Part shown: positions 1-9,895 of the stretch, in pieces
Numbering within the stretch: the stretch's first letter is position 1
How the letters are laid out: the number at the start of each line of letters is the position of its first letter
DNA from: Roseobacter ponti
GTDB taxonomy: Bacteria; Pseudomonadota; Alphaproteobacteria; Rhodobacterales; Rhodobacteraceae
Direction: 5' to 3'
Assembly (NCBI RefSeq): GCF_012932215.1
Contig: NZ_CP048788.1
Coordinates: forward strand, 62,001-126,000
Length of the DNA: 64,000 nt
Program-made: the position numbers and the translations under genes
The notes under the pieces: generated by a model
Seen by the model: the letters and a program-made list of their open reading frames with translations, nothing else
Databases searched by the model: none
What the model was told of the DNA's origin: nothing

Positions 1-2
1 GG

Positions 3-1154
3 CTTAACCGTGCGATGCGTCACAAAGCCGGGCTTTTGCTGCCTGAGCGGCGTATCGGTCTTGCGGCACATGATTATCAGCAGGCGGTGGGCGCCACCGA
101 GGTCTGGCTCACACGCGCGATCCGGTCCGATGATGCGGAAACGGTCGCCTCACGCTGGCTTAACCGGCTTGGCAATCTTCTTGCAGGACTTGAGGGCAAT
201 GGCGGGGTAACGGCGCTGGAAGCGATGCGTCAGCGCGGTGCGGCGTGGCTCGCGCGCGCCGACGCTCTGGAGAAGCCGCGTCCTGTTCCCGCCGCCGCCC
301 GACCCTCGCCGAGACCCCCGCGCGCCGCCCGGCCCGATGCGCTTTCAGTGACCGAGATCAAACGGCTGATCCGCGACCCCTATGCGATCTACGCCCGTCA
401 CGTGCTGGGTCTGCGCCCGCTCGGCCCGCTGGTGCAAAGCCCGGATCACCTGATGCGCGGCATCGTGGTGCACGATATTCTTGAACAGTTTATCAAAGAC
501 ACGCTGGTAACGCCCGAAGCGCTGACGGCTGAGCATCTTTCGCATGTAGCGCAACAGATGCTGCGGGACGGTGTGCCCTGGCCTGCCGAGCGCACGCTGT
601 GGCAGGCGTTGCTGAACCGCACCGCACCCGGATTTGTCACTGCTGAGATTGCACGCAGGGCACGCGGCACGCCTGCCGCGCTGGAGGATGCCGCAACCGG
701 CAAACTGGTCTGGCAGGATCCCCCCTTTACCCTCACCGCGCGGGCTGACCGGATTGATCTCGCGCCGGATGGTGCGGCGCTGATTTACGATTACAAAACC
801 GGCAGCGTGCCCTCGCGCAAACAACAGGCGCAGTTTGACAAACAGCTGCTCATTGAGGCCGCGATGATCGAAGAGGGTGTGCTTGGTCTGGCGGATCCTC
901 ACCCGGTCAGAGAAGCGGTTTTTATCGGATTAGGCTCTGATATGAAGGAGGTTGCAGCACCCCTCGACGATGAACCTCCTGCGGTGGTGCTGGCAAAGCT
1001 GCGCGCGCTGATCAGAGCCTATCTTGATCCCGGACAGGGGTTCACCGCGCGCCGCATGATGGAAAAAGACGCCTATGGCAGCGATTATGATCTGCTGGCG
1101 CGTTTCGGCGAATGGGATGCCACGGACGCGCCGGTGCCGGAGGATCTGAAATGA
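3..1154 (+). CDS. addB: AddB, double-strand break repair nuclease subunit (5' truncated by window edge)
   Basis: C-terminal part of the AddB subunit of the AddAB helicase-nuclease, which resects double-strand breaks for RecA-dependent recombination. The reading frame is already open at the left edge, so the true start lies outside the window. The visible part carries a PD-(D/E)XK nuclease core: a typical alpha-helical lead-in (SVTEIKRLIRDPYAIYAR), then the catalytic strand IYDYKTGSVP near nt 784-813 and QFDKQL just after, matching the RecB-type nuclease motifs. Its stop overlaps the addA start as ATGA (1151-1154), so the two subunits are translationally coupled, as usual for this complex in alphaproteobacteria. 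The absent N-terminal portion would hold the inactivated helicase-like domain. Identification is firm from the nuclease motifs and the addA partner. Confidence 0.93.
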   Translation, partial: LNRAMRHKAGLLLPERRIGLAAHDYQQAVGATEVWLTRAIRSDDAETVASRWLNRLGNLLAGLEGNGGVTALEAMRQRGAAWLARADALEKPRPVPAAARPSPRPPRAARPDALSVTEIKRLIRDPYAIYARHVLGLRPLGPLVQSPDHLMRGIVVHDILEQFIKDTLVTPEALTAEHLSHVAQQMLRDGVPWPAERTLWQALLNRTAPGFVTAEIARRARGTPAALEDAATGKLVWQDPPFTLTARADRIDLAPDGAALIYDYKTGSVPSRKQQAQFDKQLLIEAAMIEEGVLGLADPHPVREAVFIGLGSDMKEVAAPLDDEPPAVVLAKLRALIRAYLDPGQGFTARRMMEKDAYGSDYDLLARFGEWDATDAPVPEDLK

Positions 1155-4100
1155 CTGCCCGCGATGAGGCGACCGAAGCACAGATTCGCGCCGCGCGCCC
1201 CGATGCCTCGACCTGGCTTGCGGCCAATGCCGGGTCCGGAAAGACGCGGGTGCTGACCGACCGGGTCGCACGTCTGTTGCTCGACGGTGTCGAACCGCAG
1301 CACATTCTGTGCCTGACCTATACCAAGGCTGCCGCTTCCGAGATGCAGAATCGCCTCTTCCGGCGCCTTGGTGCCTGGGCGATGCTGGAAGATGCGGCTC
1401 TCAGCGCAGCTCTGGCGGAGCTGGGCATTGACGGTGAGACCGGTGCAGACCGTTTGCGGGATGCGCGTACGCTTTTTGCACGCGCGATTGAAACGCCGGG
1501 CGGTCTGAAGATCCAGACGATCCATTCGTTCTGCGCCTCTCTGCTGCGCCGGTTCCCGCTGGAGGCGCGCGTCAGCCCGCAGTTCACTGAAATCGAGGAC
1601 CGCGCCGCCGACCTCCTGCGGGCGGAGATCGTTGAAGAAATGGCCGGCGGTCCGGACGCCGCACTGGTCGCTGAACTGGCCGAGCATTACAGCAACGAAG
1701 GTTTCACGGAGCTGACCGCGGATATTGTGCGATATCGTGAAGCCTTTGGCGCCCCGGTGCAGCGCGACGATCTGCTGGTGCTTTTCGGGCAGCCGCCGGA
1801 CCTCAGCGCCGCGCGTCTTGAGGCCGCTGTATTTGACGGGACCGAACAGGCGGTTCTGGACGAAGCAATCCCGGTGATGCTGGAAAAGGGCGGGAATGAT
1901 GCGACAGCTGCGCAGAAGCTCGCAGCCATTGGCGGGCTTAACCTCCGCAATATGCACTTGTTAGAGACGGTTTTTCTTTATGGGAAAAGTGCCGCAAATG
2001 CCTTCGGCTCCAAAGCGGGCAGCTTTCCGACCAAACCGACACGGACAAAAATCGCGCATCTCACGCCCGCGCTGGATGCCTTCGCAGACCGTATCGCTGA
2101 TGCCCGTGAGGCGCGCCTCGCGCTTGCGGCGGCGGCAAAATCGAAAGCGCTTCATAATTTCGCCGGGCGGTTTCTGGAATTATACGCAGCAGAGAAACTC
2201 AGGCGCGGCTGGCTCGATTTCGACGATCTGATCCTCAAGGCGCGCGCTTTGCTGCGCGACCCGGCTGTCGCCGCCTGGGTGCTCTTCCGGATCGATGGCG
2301 GCATTGACCACATCCTGGTGGACGAGGCGCAGGACACCAGCCCCGCGCAATGGGACGTGATCCGGCAGCTGGCAGCAGAATTTTACAGCGGCGCAGGCGC
2401 ACGGGGCAATCTTGCGCGCACGCTTTTTGTCGTGGGTGATAAAAAGCAGTCGATCTATTCCTTTCAGGGGGCTGATCCGCGCGAGTTTGACCGCATGGAG
2501 AGCGAGTTTGGCGCAAGGTTCACGCAAGCTGATCTGGCGTTTCAGCGCAAAGCGCTGGCCTGGTCTTTCCGTTCATCAGAGGCCGTTCTGCGGCTGGTTG
2601 ATGAAACCTTTACCGCCGAAGAGGAGGCCGGCTTCGGCGCTGATCCGCACCGCGCCTTCAAATCAGATCTTCCCGGGCGGGTGGATCTCTGGCCGCTCAC
2701 GCCCGAGCAGGAGGATGAGGACGACAGGGCCTGGCACGAACCGCTCGACCGGCGCGGCACACAGCATCACGATGTCGTTCTTGCGCGGCAGATCGCGGAC
2801 CGGATCGCGGATATGATCGCAACCGGTATGACCATCCCGGACGACAGCGGGCCGGGTGGTGCGCTCGTGCGCAGGCCGCTGCGGGCGGGGGATTTCCTCA
2901 TCCTCGTGCAGCGCCGCGGGACGCTTTTTTCTGAAATCATCCGCGCGTGTAAGAACGCAGACCTTCCGATTGCCGGTGCGGACAGGCTCAAGGTAGGCGG
3001 CGAACTGGCCGTCCGCGATCTGGCTGCACTGCTGGCGTTTCTTGCCACGCCGGAAGACAGCCTGTCGCTGGCTTCGGCACTGAAATCTCCGCTTTTCGGC
3101 TGGAGCGAGCAGGAGCTTTTCACCCTGGCGCAGGGGCGCGGGCCGCAGCATCTGTGGCAGGTGCTGCGGGATCAGCAGGCAAAGCACCCCGAAACGCTCG
3201 CCATACTGCACGATCTGCGCGCCAGTGTTGATTTTCTGCGTCCCTATGATCTGGTGGAGCGGATCCTGACCCGGCACAGCGGTCGCAGAAAGCTGCTCGC
3301 CCGCCTGGGGGCGGAGGCCGAAGACGGGATCAACGCGCTGCTCGCCCAGGCGCTGGCCTATGAGCGGACCAGTATCCCCAGTCTGACCGGATTTCTGGTC
3401 TGGATCGAAACCGATGATCTGGAAGTGAAACGCCAGATCGACACGGCCTCGGATCAGATCCGCGTCATGACGGTGCATGGTGCCAAAGGTCTGGAAGCCC
3501 CTGTCGTCATCCTGCCCGATGCCCGAAAACGCGATATTTCGATCAGTGACAGTATCCTCAGGATGGAAGACACACCGGTTTGGAAAACCCGCGCCGATGA
3601 TATGCCCGCCGGCATGTCGCAGGTTGTTGACGAGATGAAAGAAGCCCAGCGCCGTGAACGGCTGCGACTGCTTTATGTGGCTCTGACACGGGCGGAAAAG
3701 TGGCTGATTGTGGCGGCGGCGGGTAAGTTATCCGACCGGGGTGAAAGCTGGTATCAGATGGTCGAGGCCGCTCTGAACGCCGCCGGTGCAGAAGAGGCGG
3801 ATTTCTTCGGCATGCCGGTCCGGCGGCTCAGCCACGGCGACTGGGACGCGCTGCCGCTGATCTCCCCGGAGGCCGCCGTTGAAGAAGAAACCGCCCTGCC
3901 TGCGTTTTTCCGACAGCCGGCACCCGAGCCCCGCAGTATGGCCGAGACCCTGTCACCCTCAGACCTTGAAGGTGCAAAGGCGCTGCCCGGGGAGACCGGC
4001 CGGACCGAAGAAGAGGCCAAAGCTTACGGCACGCTTGTGCATCTTTTGCTTGAACATCTGGCTGGTGCGGGTGCCGAAGCCGGCGCCGCCCTCGCTCTGT

Positions 4101-4525
4101 CGCTTGCCGACGGTCATCCGGATGCAGAAGAGGCGCTTGCAGAAGCGCGCGCCGTCCTGGCCACAGCTGATCTGCAGTTTCTTTTCGGCGATGATGGTCT
4201 GGTCGAGGTGCCGGTGTCCGCCGATCTGGGCACCCGGCGGGTTTTCGGCACGATCGACCGGCTGATCGTAACCCGCGGGTCCGTTCTGATCGTCGATTTC
4301 AAAACCAACCGCGCGGTGCCCGGTCGCGCCGAAGACTGCCCGGAAGGCCTCTTGCGGCAAATGGGGGCCTATGCCCATGCGCTGGCGCAGATCTATCCGG
4401 ACCGGCGCATTGAAACGGCGATTTTGTGGACGGCGCGGTGCTCTCTGATGCGCCTGCCGCACGAAATCGTGAGGGACGCGCTGGCACGCACGCCATATCT
4501 TGACGCTGCGGCCCCGGGTACATAG
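1151..4525 (+). CDS. addA: AddA, ATP-dependent helicase/nuclease subunit A
   Basis: UvrD-like superfamily 1 helicase with a C-terminal nuclease domain. It is the motor subunit of AddAB, the alphaproteobacterial counterpart of RecBCD. The 1124-residue product shows Walker A AGSGKT (about residues 27-32), motif II DEAQDTS (about 391), [16 protein letters not shown] (motif III region), VHGAKGLE (about 775, motif V), [11 protein letters not shown] (motif VI) and the nuclease strand [13 protein letters not shown] (about 1045). An in-frame ATG 39 nt upstream (1112) exists, but it would overlap addB by 43 nt and adds a non-conserved leader. The ATG at 1151 gives the usual [11 protein letters not shown] start and a 4-nt overlap with addB. 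Length is normal for the family. Confidence 0.96.
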   Translation: MTARDEATEAQIRAARPDASTWLAANAGSGKTRVLTDRVARLLLDGVEPQHILCLTYTKAAASEMQNRLFRRLGAWAMLEDAALSAALAELGIDGETGADRLRDARTLFARAIETPGGLKIQTIHSFCASLLRRFPLEARVSPQFTEIEDRAADLLRAEIVEEMAGGPDAALVAELAEHYSNEGFTELTADIVRYREAFGAPVQRDDLLVLFGQPPDLSAARLEAAVFDGTEQAVLDEAIPVMLEKGGNDATAAQKLAAIGGLNLRNMHLLETVFLYGKSAANAFGSKAGSFPTKPTRTKIAHLTPALDAFADRIADAREARLALAAAAKSKALHNFAGRFLELYAAEKLRRGWLDFDDLILKARALLRDPAVAAWVLFRIDGGIDHILVDEAQDTSPAQWDVIRQLAAEFYSGAGARGNLARTLFVVGDKKQSIYSFQGADPREFDRMESEFGARFTQADLAFQRKALAWSFRSSEAVLRLVDETFTAEEEAGFGADPHRAFKSDLPGRVDLWPLTPEQEDEDDRAWHEPLDRRGTQHHDVVLARQIADRIADMIATGMTIPDDSGPGGALVRRPLRAGDFLILVQRRGTLFSEIIRACKNADLPIAGADRLKVGGELAVRDLAALLAFLATPEDSLSLASALKSPLFGWSEQELFTLAQGRGPQHLWQVLRDQQAKHPETLAILHDLRASVDFLRPYDLVERILTRHSGRRKLLARLGAEAEDGINALLAQALAYERTSIPSLTGFLVWIETDDLEVKRQIDTASDQIRVMTVHGAKGLEAPVVILPDARKRDISISDSILRMEDTPVWKTRADDMPAGMSQVVDEMKEAQRRERLRLLYVALTRAEKWLIVAAAGKLSDRGESWYQMVEAALNAAGAEEADFFGMPVRRLSHGDWDALPLISPEAAVEEETALPAFFRQPAPEPRSMAETLSPSDLEGAKALPGETGRTEEEAKAYGTLVHLLLEHLAGAGAEAGAALALSLADGHPDAEEALAEARAVLATADLQFLFGDDGLVEVPVSADLGTRRVFGTIDRLIVTRGSVLIVDFKTNRAVPGRAEDCPEGLLRQMGAYAHALAQIYPDRRIETAILWTARCSLMRLPHEIVRDALARTPYLDAAAPGT

Positions 4526-4560
4526 GTTCAGCGCTCAAGCACATGCCTCAGGAGACCATC

Positions 4561-4881
4561 ATGGCAACCCATGCAGTAACCGACGAGACCTTTGACGCTG
4601 AAGTCAAACAGTCCGACATTCCCGTTGTTGTCGATTTCTGGGCGCCCTGGTGCGGCCCCTGTAAACAGATCGGACCTTCTCTCGAAGAGCTGTCCTCCGA
4701 GATGGACGGCAAGGTCAAAATCGTCAAAGTGAACGTCGATGAAAACCCCAACGCCCCTGCCCAGATGGGTGTGCGCGGCATCCCGGCGCTGTTTATCTTC
4801 AAAGACGGACAGGTCGTCTCAAACATGGCAGGCGCCAAGCCGAAAGCGGCCCTGCAAAGCTGGATCGAAGACTCAATCTGA
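4561..4881 (+). CDS. trxA: Thioredoxin 1
   Basis: Small cytoplasmic disulfide reductase of 106 residues. The redox motif WCGPC is at residues 30-34 inside [11 protein letters not shown], and the cis-proline loop [11 protein letters not shown] follows, so this is a full-length canonical thioredoxin. It would supply electrons to ribonucleotide reductase, methionine sulfoxide reductases (an MsrA is encoded at 33.4-34.0 kb) and PAPS reductase. The ATG at 4561 is preferred over the one at 4543 because AGGAG (4550-4554) lies 6 nt before it. It follows addA by 35 nt on the same strand and is closed by a strong hairpin terminator at 4904-4930. Confidence 0.97.
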   Translation: MATHAVTDETFDAEVKQSDIPVVVDFWAPWCGPCKQIGPSLEELSSEMDGKVKIVKVNVDENPNAPAQMGVRGIPALFIFKDGQVVSNMAGAKPKAALQSWIEDSI

Positions 4882-4903
4882 TTCTTTGCGGTACGGATTT
4901 TGA

Positions 4904-4930
4904 GGGCGCCCCGCTGCGGGGCGCCCTTTT
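4904..4930 (+). terminator. Rho-independent terminator after trxA
   Basis: Perfect 10-bp GC-rich stem (GGGCGCCCCG at 4904-4913, CGGGGCGCCC at 4917-4926) with a 3-nt loop, followed at once by TTTT (4927-4930). It lies 22 nt after the trxA stop and separates addBA-trxA from the hslV group. Confidence 0.9.
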
Positions 4931-5017
4931 CGCTGCGTTATCCATGCCCCGCGTCCGGCCCTTGTGCCACGCCGCCCTGGCCGCCATATAGGCCCTGCAA
5001 AAAGACAGGAGAGCATT

Positions 5018-5575
5018 ATGGCCCGCGAAGAGTTTCCCGGATGGCACGGCACTACGATTATCGGCGTCAAAAAGGGCGGCGAGGTTGTCATTGCCGGCGA
5101 CGGGCAGGTCTCTCTGGGCCAGACCGTAATCAAGGGCTCCGCGCGCAAAGTGCGCAGGCTCTCGCCCGGCGGCTATGACGTGGTCGCGGGGTTTGCGGGA
5201 TCTACGGCAGATGCCTTTGCGCTGCTCGAACGGCTGGAAGCGAAACTGGAAACGACGCCCGGGCAGCTGGCGCGCGCGAGTGTAGAGCTGGCCAAAGACT
5301 GGCGCACTGATAAGTATCTGCAGAAACTCGAAGCGATGCTGATCGTCTCGGACGGCGCGGAGATCTTTGTCATCACCGGCGCGGGCGATGTGCTGGAGCC
5401 TGAACATGACGTCACCGCCATCGGGTCGGGCGGCAACTATGCGCTCGCGGCGGCACGCGGCATGATGGACAGCGACCGGGACGCAGAAACCGTGGCGCGG
5501 GATGCAATGGCGATTGCCGCCGACATCTGTGTCTATACCAACGGCAATCTGACGGTCGAAAAGATCAGCAAATGA
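5018..5575 (+). CDS. hslV: HslV (ClpQ), ATP-dependent protease peptidase subunit
   Basis: Threonine peptidase of the HslVU (ClpQY) proteasome-like protease, which degrades misfolded and regulatory proteins after unfolding by HslU. The 185-residue product begins with an 11-residue propeptide ([11 protein letters not shown]) followed by [10 protein letters not shown]. Thr12 would become the N-terminal nucleophile after processing, the arrangement typical of alphaproteobacteria. The conserved [11 protein letters not shown] follows. The ATG at 5018 is chosen because AGGAGA (5007-5012) sits 5 nt upstream; the ATG at 4964 has no such signal. The stop overlaps the next start as ATGA. HslU lies 1.2 kb downstream, separated by a membrane-protein gene. 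Confidence 0.96.
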   Translation: MAREEFPGWHGTTIIGVKKGGEVVIAGDGQVSLGQTVIKGSARKVRRLSPGGYDVVAGFAGSTADAFALLERLEAKLETTPGQLARASVELAKDWRTDKYLQKLEAMLIVSDGAEIFVITGAGDVLEPEHDVTAIGSGGNYALAAARGMMDSDRDAETVARDAMAIAADICVYTNGNLTVEKISK

Positions 5576-6636
5576 TCGGGCGCGACGACCTGCGCGCCTC
5601 GGTCGCCGCCGGCCTGCTGACAGAAGCGCAGGCGGCAGCGCTTACCTCGCTGGCGGACAGCCGGAGGGGTGCACGCGAAAACCTCGAGCCTGGCGACGAG
5701 CCCTTTGAGCTTTTTCGCGGTTTCAACGAGATATTCATCGTCGTAGGCCTGATTATCCTGACGACCGGCTGGATCGGTGTTGTCACCTTTGCCGCCATCG
5801 AGAACATCTCTGATCTGCGCAATGTACTCATCGGGTCTGGTCTGATCGGCGCGGTCGTCGTCTGGGCGCTGTCGGAGTATTTCATCCGCACCCGCCGGAT
5901 GGTCGCCCCGGCGATTGCTCTTTCGGTCATGTTTGCCGTGAATGCGGCCTATGGGTTTTCCGGCGGCATTGCCGAGCTTTTCATGGTGGCACAGGGTGAT
6001 ACCGACAGCCTGCCGCTGCCCCTGGCCCTTGCCACCGTGTCCCTGCTCATCTTCTGGTACCGTTTCAGGGTACCCTTTGCCCTGGCGATCATCGCGCTCG
6101 GTGCCTTTGGCGTATCCGTGCTGATCGCGGGCAATATGTCGGGCGCGCCGCAGGACATGCGTGATCTTTTTCTGCTCTCCGCGGACGGGCCCTTTGCGGT
6201 GATCACCCTGGTGCTGGGGCTGATCGTTTTTGCTGTCGCGATGCTTTTCGACATGTCCGATCCGCACCGCGTTACACGGCGCGCAGCCAACGGGTTCTGG
6301 CTGCATGTTGTGGCCGCCCCGGCACTGGTAAATACCATCGCGCTCAGCCTGATGGACCGGGACGCCGGCTGGTCGAACGCCGTGCTTCTGGGGGTGCTGG
6401 CTGTGGTCGCGATGATTGCGATCGTGATCGACCGGCGCTCGTTCCTGATCGCGGCTATCGGGTATATCGTGATCCTCAGCAACACGGTCTTTGACGAGCA
6501 GAGTGCTGTCTTTACCGTCCTGTTTCTGGGCATCTTTCTGCTGGTGCTTGGTGCGCGCTGGGAAAAGATCCGCGCACGGCTTATGCGTATTCTGCCGGGG
6601 TTCATTCCACGTGACAGGCTGCCGCCGTCAATCTGA
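5572..6636 (+). CDS. Polytopic membrane protein, DUF2157-like, between hslV and hslU
   Basis: 354-residue integral membrane protein whose start codon overlaps the hslV stop (ATGA), so it is translationally coupled to the peptidase subunit. A soluble N-terminal stretch of about 55 residues ([20 protein letters not shown] onward) is followed by roughly eight to ten hydrophobic segments, e.g. [17 protein letters not shown] and [17 protein letters not shown]. It ends in a basic tail ([14 protein letters not shown]). The N-terminal 'inactive helix then multi-TM' pattern resembles DUF2157 proteins, but I cannot confirm family membership by eye. No enzymatic motif is evident. Position suggests co-expression with the HslVU protease; any functional link is inference. 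Confidence 0.75.
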   Translation: MIGRDDLRASVAAGLLTEAQAAALTSLADSRRGARENLEPGDEPFELFRGFNEIFIVVGLIILTTGWIGVVTFAAIENISDLRNVLIGSGLIGAVVVWALSEYFIRTRRMVAPAIALSVMFAVNAAYGFSGGIAELFMVAQGDTDSLPLPLALATVSLLIFWYRFRVPFALAIIALGAFGVSVLIAGNMSGAPQDMRDLFLLSADGPFAVITLVLGLIVFAVAMLFDMSDPHRVTRRAANGFWLHVVAAPALVNTIALSLMDRDAGWSNAVLLGVLAVVAMIAIVIDRRSFLIAAIGYIVILSNTVFDEQSAVFTVLFLGIFLLVLGARWEKIRARLMRILPGFIPRDRLPPSI

Positions 6637-6732
6637 TATCCACGCTGCAAAGAGGCATGATTTCACCTTCGCGGTTGCGTTTCCGGCCTCACTCCTTACA
6701 TCGCTTCAGAGAACTGACTTCAGGATATTCCC

Positions 6733-8043
6733 TTGACTGACCTTACGCCCCGCGAAATCGTTTCCGAACTCGACCGGTTCATCATCGGCCAGAAAGACGC
6801 CAAGCGCGCTGTGGCAGTGGCCCTCAGAAACCGCTGGCGCCGCAAACAGCTGGGCGACGATCTGCGCGACGAGGTCTATCCCAAAAACATCCTGATGATC
6901 GGGCCCACCGGGGTCGGCAAAACGGAGATCAGCCGCCGGCTTGCAAAACTGGCGCGCGCACCCTTTCTCAAGGTTGAGGCCACCAAGTTTACCGAAGTGG
7001 GATATGTGGGACGCGACGTTGAACAGATCATCCGCGATCTGGTGGACAGCGCGATCACCATGGTGCGCGAGCACATGCGCGAGGACGTCAAAGCCAACGC
7101 GCACAAAGCCGCCGAAGAGCGCGTGATTTCCGCCATCGCCGGTGATGACGCCCGCGAAAGTACCCGCGAGATGTTCCGCAAAAAGCTCAAATCCGGCGAG
7201 CTGGATGACACGGAGATTGAGCTTGAGATCGCCGACAGTTCAAACCCCTTTGGCGCGATGATGGACATCCCCGGCCAGCCCGCAATGGGTGGCGGCATGA
7301 TGAACCTTGGCGATATTTTCGGCAAAGCTATGGGCGGGCGCACCACCCGAAAACGCATGACAGTGTCGCAAAGTTATGAGGTGCTGATCGGCGAAGAGGC
7401 CGACAAGCTGCTGGATGATGAAACAGTGACCCGCGCCGCCATCGAGGCGGTTGAGCAGAACGGGATCGTTTTCCTTGATGAGATCGACAAGGTCTGCGCC
7501 CGCTCGGATGCGCGCGGCGGTGACGTGAGCCGCGAAGGGGTACAGCGTGATCTGCTGCCGCTCATCGAGGGCACCACGGTCAGCACCAAACACGGGCCGG
7601 TCAAAACCGACCACGTGCTCTTTATTGCCTCGGGTGCGTTTCATATCGCCAAGCCCTCGGATCTGCTGCCCGAACTGCAGGGGCGTCTGCCGATCCGGGT
7701 GGAACTGCGCGCGCTGACCGAAGAGGATTTCGTGCGCATTCTTACCGAAACTGACAACGCGCTGACGCTGCAGTACACCGCACTGATGGGTACCGAAAAA
7801 GTCACCGTGTCCTTTACCGAAGAAGGCATCGCAGCACTCGCGAAAATCGCGGCTGACGTGAACCAGTCGGTCGAGAACATCGGCGCGCGGCGGCTTTATA
7901 CGGTCATGGAACGGGTCTTTGAGGAGCTCTCGTTTACCGCCCCCGACCGCGGCGGCGAAGAGATCGTGGTCGATGCGGAGTTTGTAGACGCCAACCTGGG
8001 CGAGCTGACGAAATCCACGGATATCAGCCGCTACGTGCTTTAA
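6733..8043 (+). CDS. hslU: HslU (ClpY), ATPase subunit of the HslVU protease
   Basis: AAA+ unfoldase that recognises substrates and threads them into HslV. The 436-residue product carries the characteristic start [16 protein letters not shown], Walker A GPTGVGKT (residues 57-64), Walker B VFLDEIDK (about 247-254), the pore-loop region with [13 protein letters not shown], sensor sequences and the conserved C-terminus ISRYVL. The I-domain insertion (about 110-240) is present, with a Met/Gly-rich stretch. The start is TTG at 6733, with AGGA (6722-6725) 7 nt upstream; this gives the family-standard N-terminus, and no ATG serves. It follows the membrane-protein gene by 96 nt. Confidence 0.96.
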   Translation: MTDLTPREIVSELDRFIIGQKDAKRAVAVALRNRWRRKQLGDDLRDEVYPKNILMIGPTGVGKTEISRRLAKLARAPFLKVEATKFTEVGYVGRDVEQIIRDLVDSAITMVREHMREDVKANAHKAAEERVISAIAGDDARESTREMFRKKLKSGELDDTEIELEIADSSNPFGAMMDIPGQPAMGGGMMNLGDIFGKAMGGRTTRKRMTVSQSYEVLIGEEADKLLDDETVTRAAIEAVEQNGIVFLDEIDKVCARSDARGGDVSREGVQRDLLPLIEGTTVSTKHGPVKTDHVLFIASGAFHIAKPSDLLPELQGRLPIRVELRALTEEDFVRILTETDNALTLQYTALMGTEKVTVSFTEEGIAALAKIAADVNQSVENIGARRLYTVMERVFEELSFTAPDRGGEEIVVDAEFVDANLGELTKSTDISRYVL

Positions 8044-8082
8044 GGCTTCCCATCGGGCCGTGGTCCTGCAACACCTCTGCGC

Positions 8083-9309
8083 ATGGGCTACATCCGCTTT
8101 CTGATCGACAACCGGCTGTTTCTGCTGGCGGGGTTTTTGCTGACCTTCACCTCGTCTTACGGGCAGACCTATTTCATCTCGCTCTTTGCAGGAGAGATCA
8201 AAGAGACTTTTGGTCTGACGGATGGCAGTTGGGGTGGCATCTATACCATCGGTACCACGCTCTCGGCGCTGACGATGATCTGGGCCGGCGCGCTGACTGA
8301 TCGTTTCCGGGTGCGGCATCTGTCGCTGGGCGTAATGGTTCTGCTTGCGATGGCCTGCGTGGCGATGGCCCTCGTGCCGACGGGGTTTCTGCTGGTGTTT
8401 GTCGTCTATGCCCTGCGCCTGACGGGTCAGGGGATGATGTCACAGCTCAGCGCAGTTGCAATGTCGCGCTGGTTCGTCGCCGCGCGCGGGCGGGCGATTT
8501 CGCTGGCCTCTATGGGGTTTGCCGCGGGCCAGGCGCTTTTGCCGGTGATTTTCGTGGCCCTGCTGGTACGCTTTGACTGGCGCATACTCTGGGTTCTGGC
8601 GGCGGTCTGCATTCTTGTGACGATCCCGGTGATGCAGATGCTGCTGCGCCAGGAACGCACACCGCAATCCATGTCGGAAAGCACGCAGAGCCTTGGGATG
8701 GGTGGCCGTCACTGGACGCGTGCGGAGCTGCTGCGCCATCCGCTTTTTTACATGCTGATCCCGCTCATTCTGGGGCCTGCCGCATGGGGCACGGCACTGT
8801 TTTTTCAGCAGGTACACCTGACAGAGGTCAAGGGCTGGAGCCTTGTGTCCTATGTGGCGCTGATGCCGATATATACGCTGGCGACAATCGCTTTTACGTT
8901 CATCACCGGCTGGGCCGTGGACCGGATCGGCGTGAAATGGATCGTGCCGTTTTATCTGGTGCCCTTTGGTGTGTCGTTCCTGATCCTCGCTTATGCGGAT
9001 ACGATTTTCATGGCCGGTGTCGGCCTGACGGTGTTCGGGATCGGACAGGGAATGCAGGCCACGGCGATCACCGCTTTCTGGGCGGTTTTCTACGGCACGC
9101 GCAATCTGGGGTCGATCAAGGCGGCCGCAGCGGCGCTGATGGTTTTCGGCTCCGCCATCGGCCCGGGAATTACCGGCGCGCTTATCGATGCGGGAATCGA
9201 CTTTCCGCAACAGATGATTCCGATTGCCGCTTATTATTTCGCCGGAGCACTGCTGGCCGGCTTTGGCATCCTGCGCTATCAGCGTGATCTGCCTAGCGCT
9301 GCCGCCTGA
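8083..9309 (+). CDS. MFS transporter
   Basis: 408-residue major facilitator superfamily carrier with about 12 hydrophobic helices. The loop 2-3 signature region reads GALTDRFRVRHLSL, and a second half-repeat signature GWAVDRIGVKWIVP follows the central loop. No acidic or Arg-rich motif allows a substrate to be named; the best guess is an anion/proton antiporter-type MFS permease. It is 39 nt downstream of hslU and may be read from the same transcript, but no functional tie is evident. Its last 17 nt overlap the convergent smr-domain gene. Confidence 0.85.
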   Translation: MGYIRFLIDNRLFLLAGFLLTFTSSYGQTYFISLFAGEIKETFGLTDGSWGGIYTIGTTLSALTMIWAGALTDRFRVRHLSLGVMVLLAMACVAMALVPTGFLLVFVVYALRLTGQGMMSQLSAVAMSRWFVAARGRAISLASMGFAAGQALLPVIFVALLVRFDWRILWVLAAVCILVTIPVMQMLLRQERTPQSMSESTQSLGMGGRHWTRAELLRHPLFYMLIPLILGPAAWGTALFFQQVHLTEVKGWSLVSYVALMPIYTLATIAFTFITGWAVDRIGVKWIVPFYLVPFGVSFLILAYADTIFMAGVGLTVFGIGQGMQATAITAFWAVFYGTRNLGSIKAAAAALMVFGSAIGPGITGALIDAGIDFPQQMIPIAAYYFAGALLAGFGILRYQRDLPSAAA

Positions 9310-9895
9310 GATACACGTAATAGGCGCCGCCGCCGCCATGGCTGATATGCGCCTCAGAAATCTGCATCACCACACCGGCCAGCGGTTGCGTCGTCAGCCA
9401 TTGCGGCACCTGATGACGCAGCACGCCAAAGCGCACCGGGATCGGGCCGCCCTCGTCGCGATCTTTGCCCTTGCCGGTGATCACCAGCACCAGCCGTTTG
9501 CCGGATCCGTGCGCGGACATGATAAACCGGTTCAGCGCGGCATGCGCACGATCAAGCGTCATGCCGTGCAGATCGATCCGCCCCTCGGGTTTCAGCTTGC
9601 CGCGGTTCATTCTGCCAAAGGTTTTGCGGTCCATCTGCACCGGCGCCTTGCGCAGCCGGTCTGGCAGGGCCGGTGCCAGATCATAACCGGTTTTGCGCGA
9701 AGCAGGTCTGGGTGGCTGGATCGCATCGCCAAAAGCCTGGCGTGCTTTGCGCGGGGTCTGCGGCTTTTCCCTGCGGGCAGGTTTCGGGGCCACCGCATCA
9801 GGATCAAAGGTTTCGCGTTTATCGAGCCGCTCTGTGCGATCCGCGACCTGTTGCCAGAGCGCGATCTCCTCCGGGCGCAGTCTGCGACGGCTCAC
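9293..9895 (-). CDS. Smr/MutS2-type domain protein
   Basis: 200-residue protein with a basic, Pro-rich N-terminal half and a C-terminal Smr domain (about residues 105-195) containing the diagnostic DLHGMT motif and the later VLVITGKG / HGGGGAYYVYL segments. Smr domains bind or cleave branched or RNA substrates; stand-alone proteins of this kind (YdaL/SmrA-like) have poorly defined roles. The start is GTG at 9895, overlapping the mltA stop by 4 nt (GTGA), so it is the last gene of the tim44-mltA-smr minus-strand operon. This trio is a recurring alphaproteobacterial arrangement. Confidence 0.88.
   Translation of the reverse strand: MSRRRLRPEEIALWQQVADRTERLDKRETFDPDAVAPKPARREKPQTPRKARQAFGDAIQPPRPASRKTGYDLAPALPDRLRKAPVQMDRKTFGRMNRGKLKPEGRIDLHGMTLDRAHAALNRFIMSAHGSGKRLVLVITGKGKDRDEGGPIPVRFGVLRHQVPQWLTTQPLAGVVMQISEAHISHGGGGAYYVYLRRQR

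Noticed and set aside
4964-5017. Extended HslV start
   Set aside because: The upstream ATG lacks a ribosome site and would add 18 non-conserved residues before the known propeptide.
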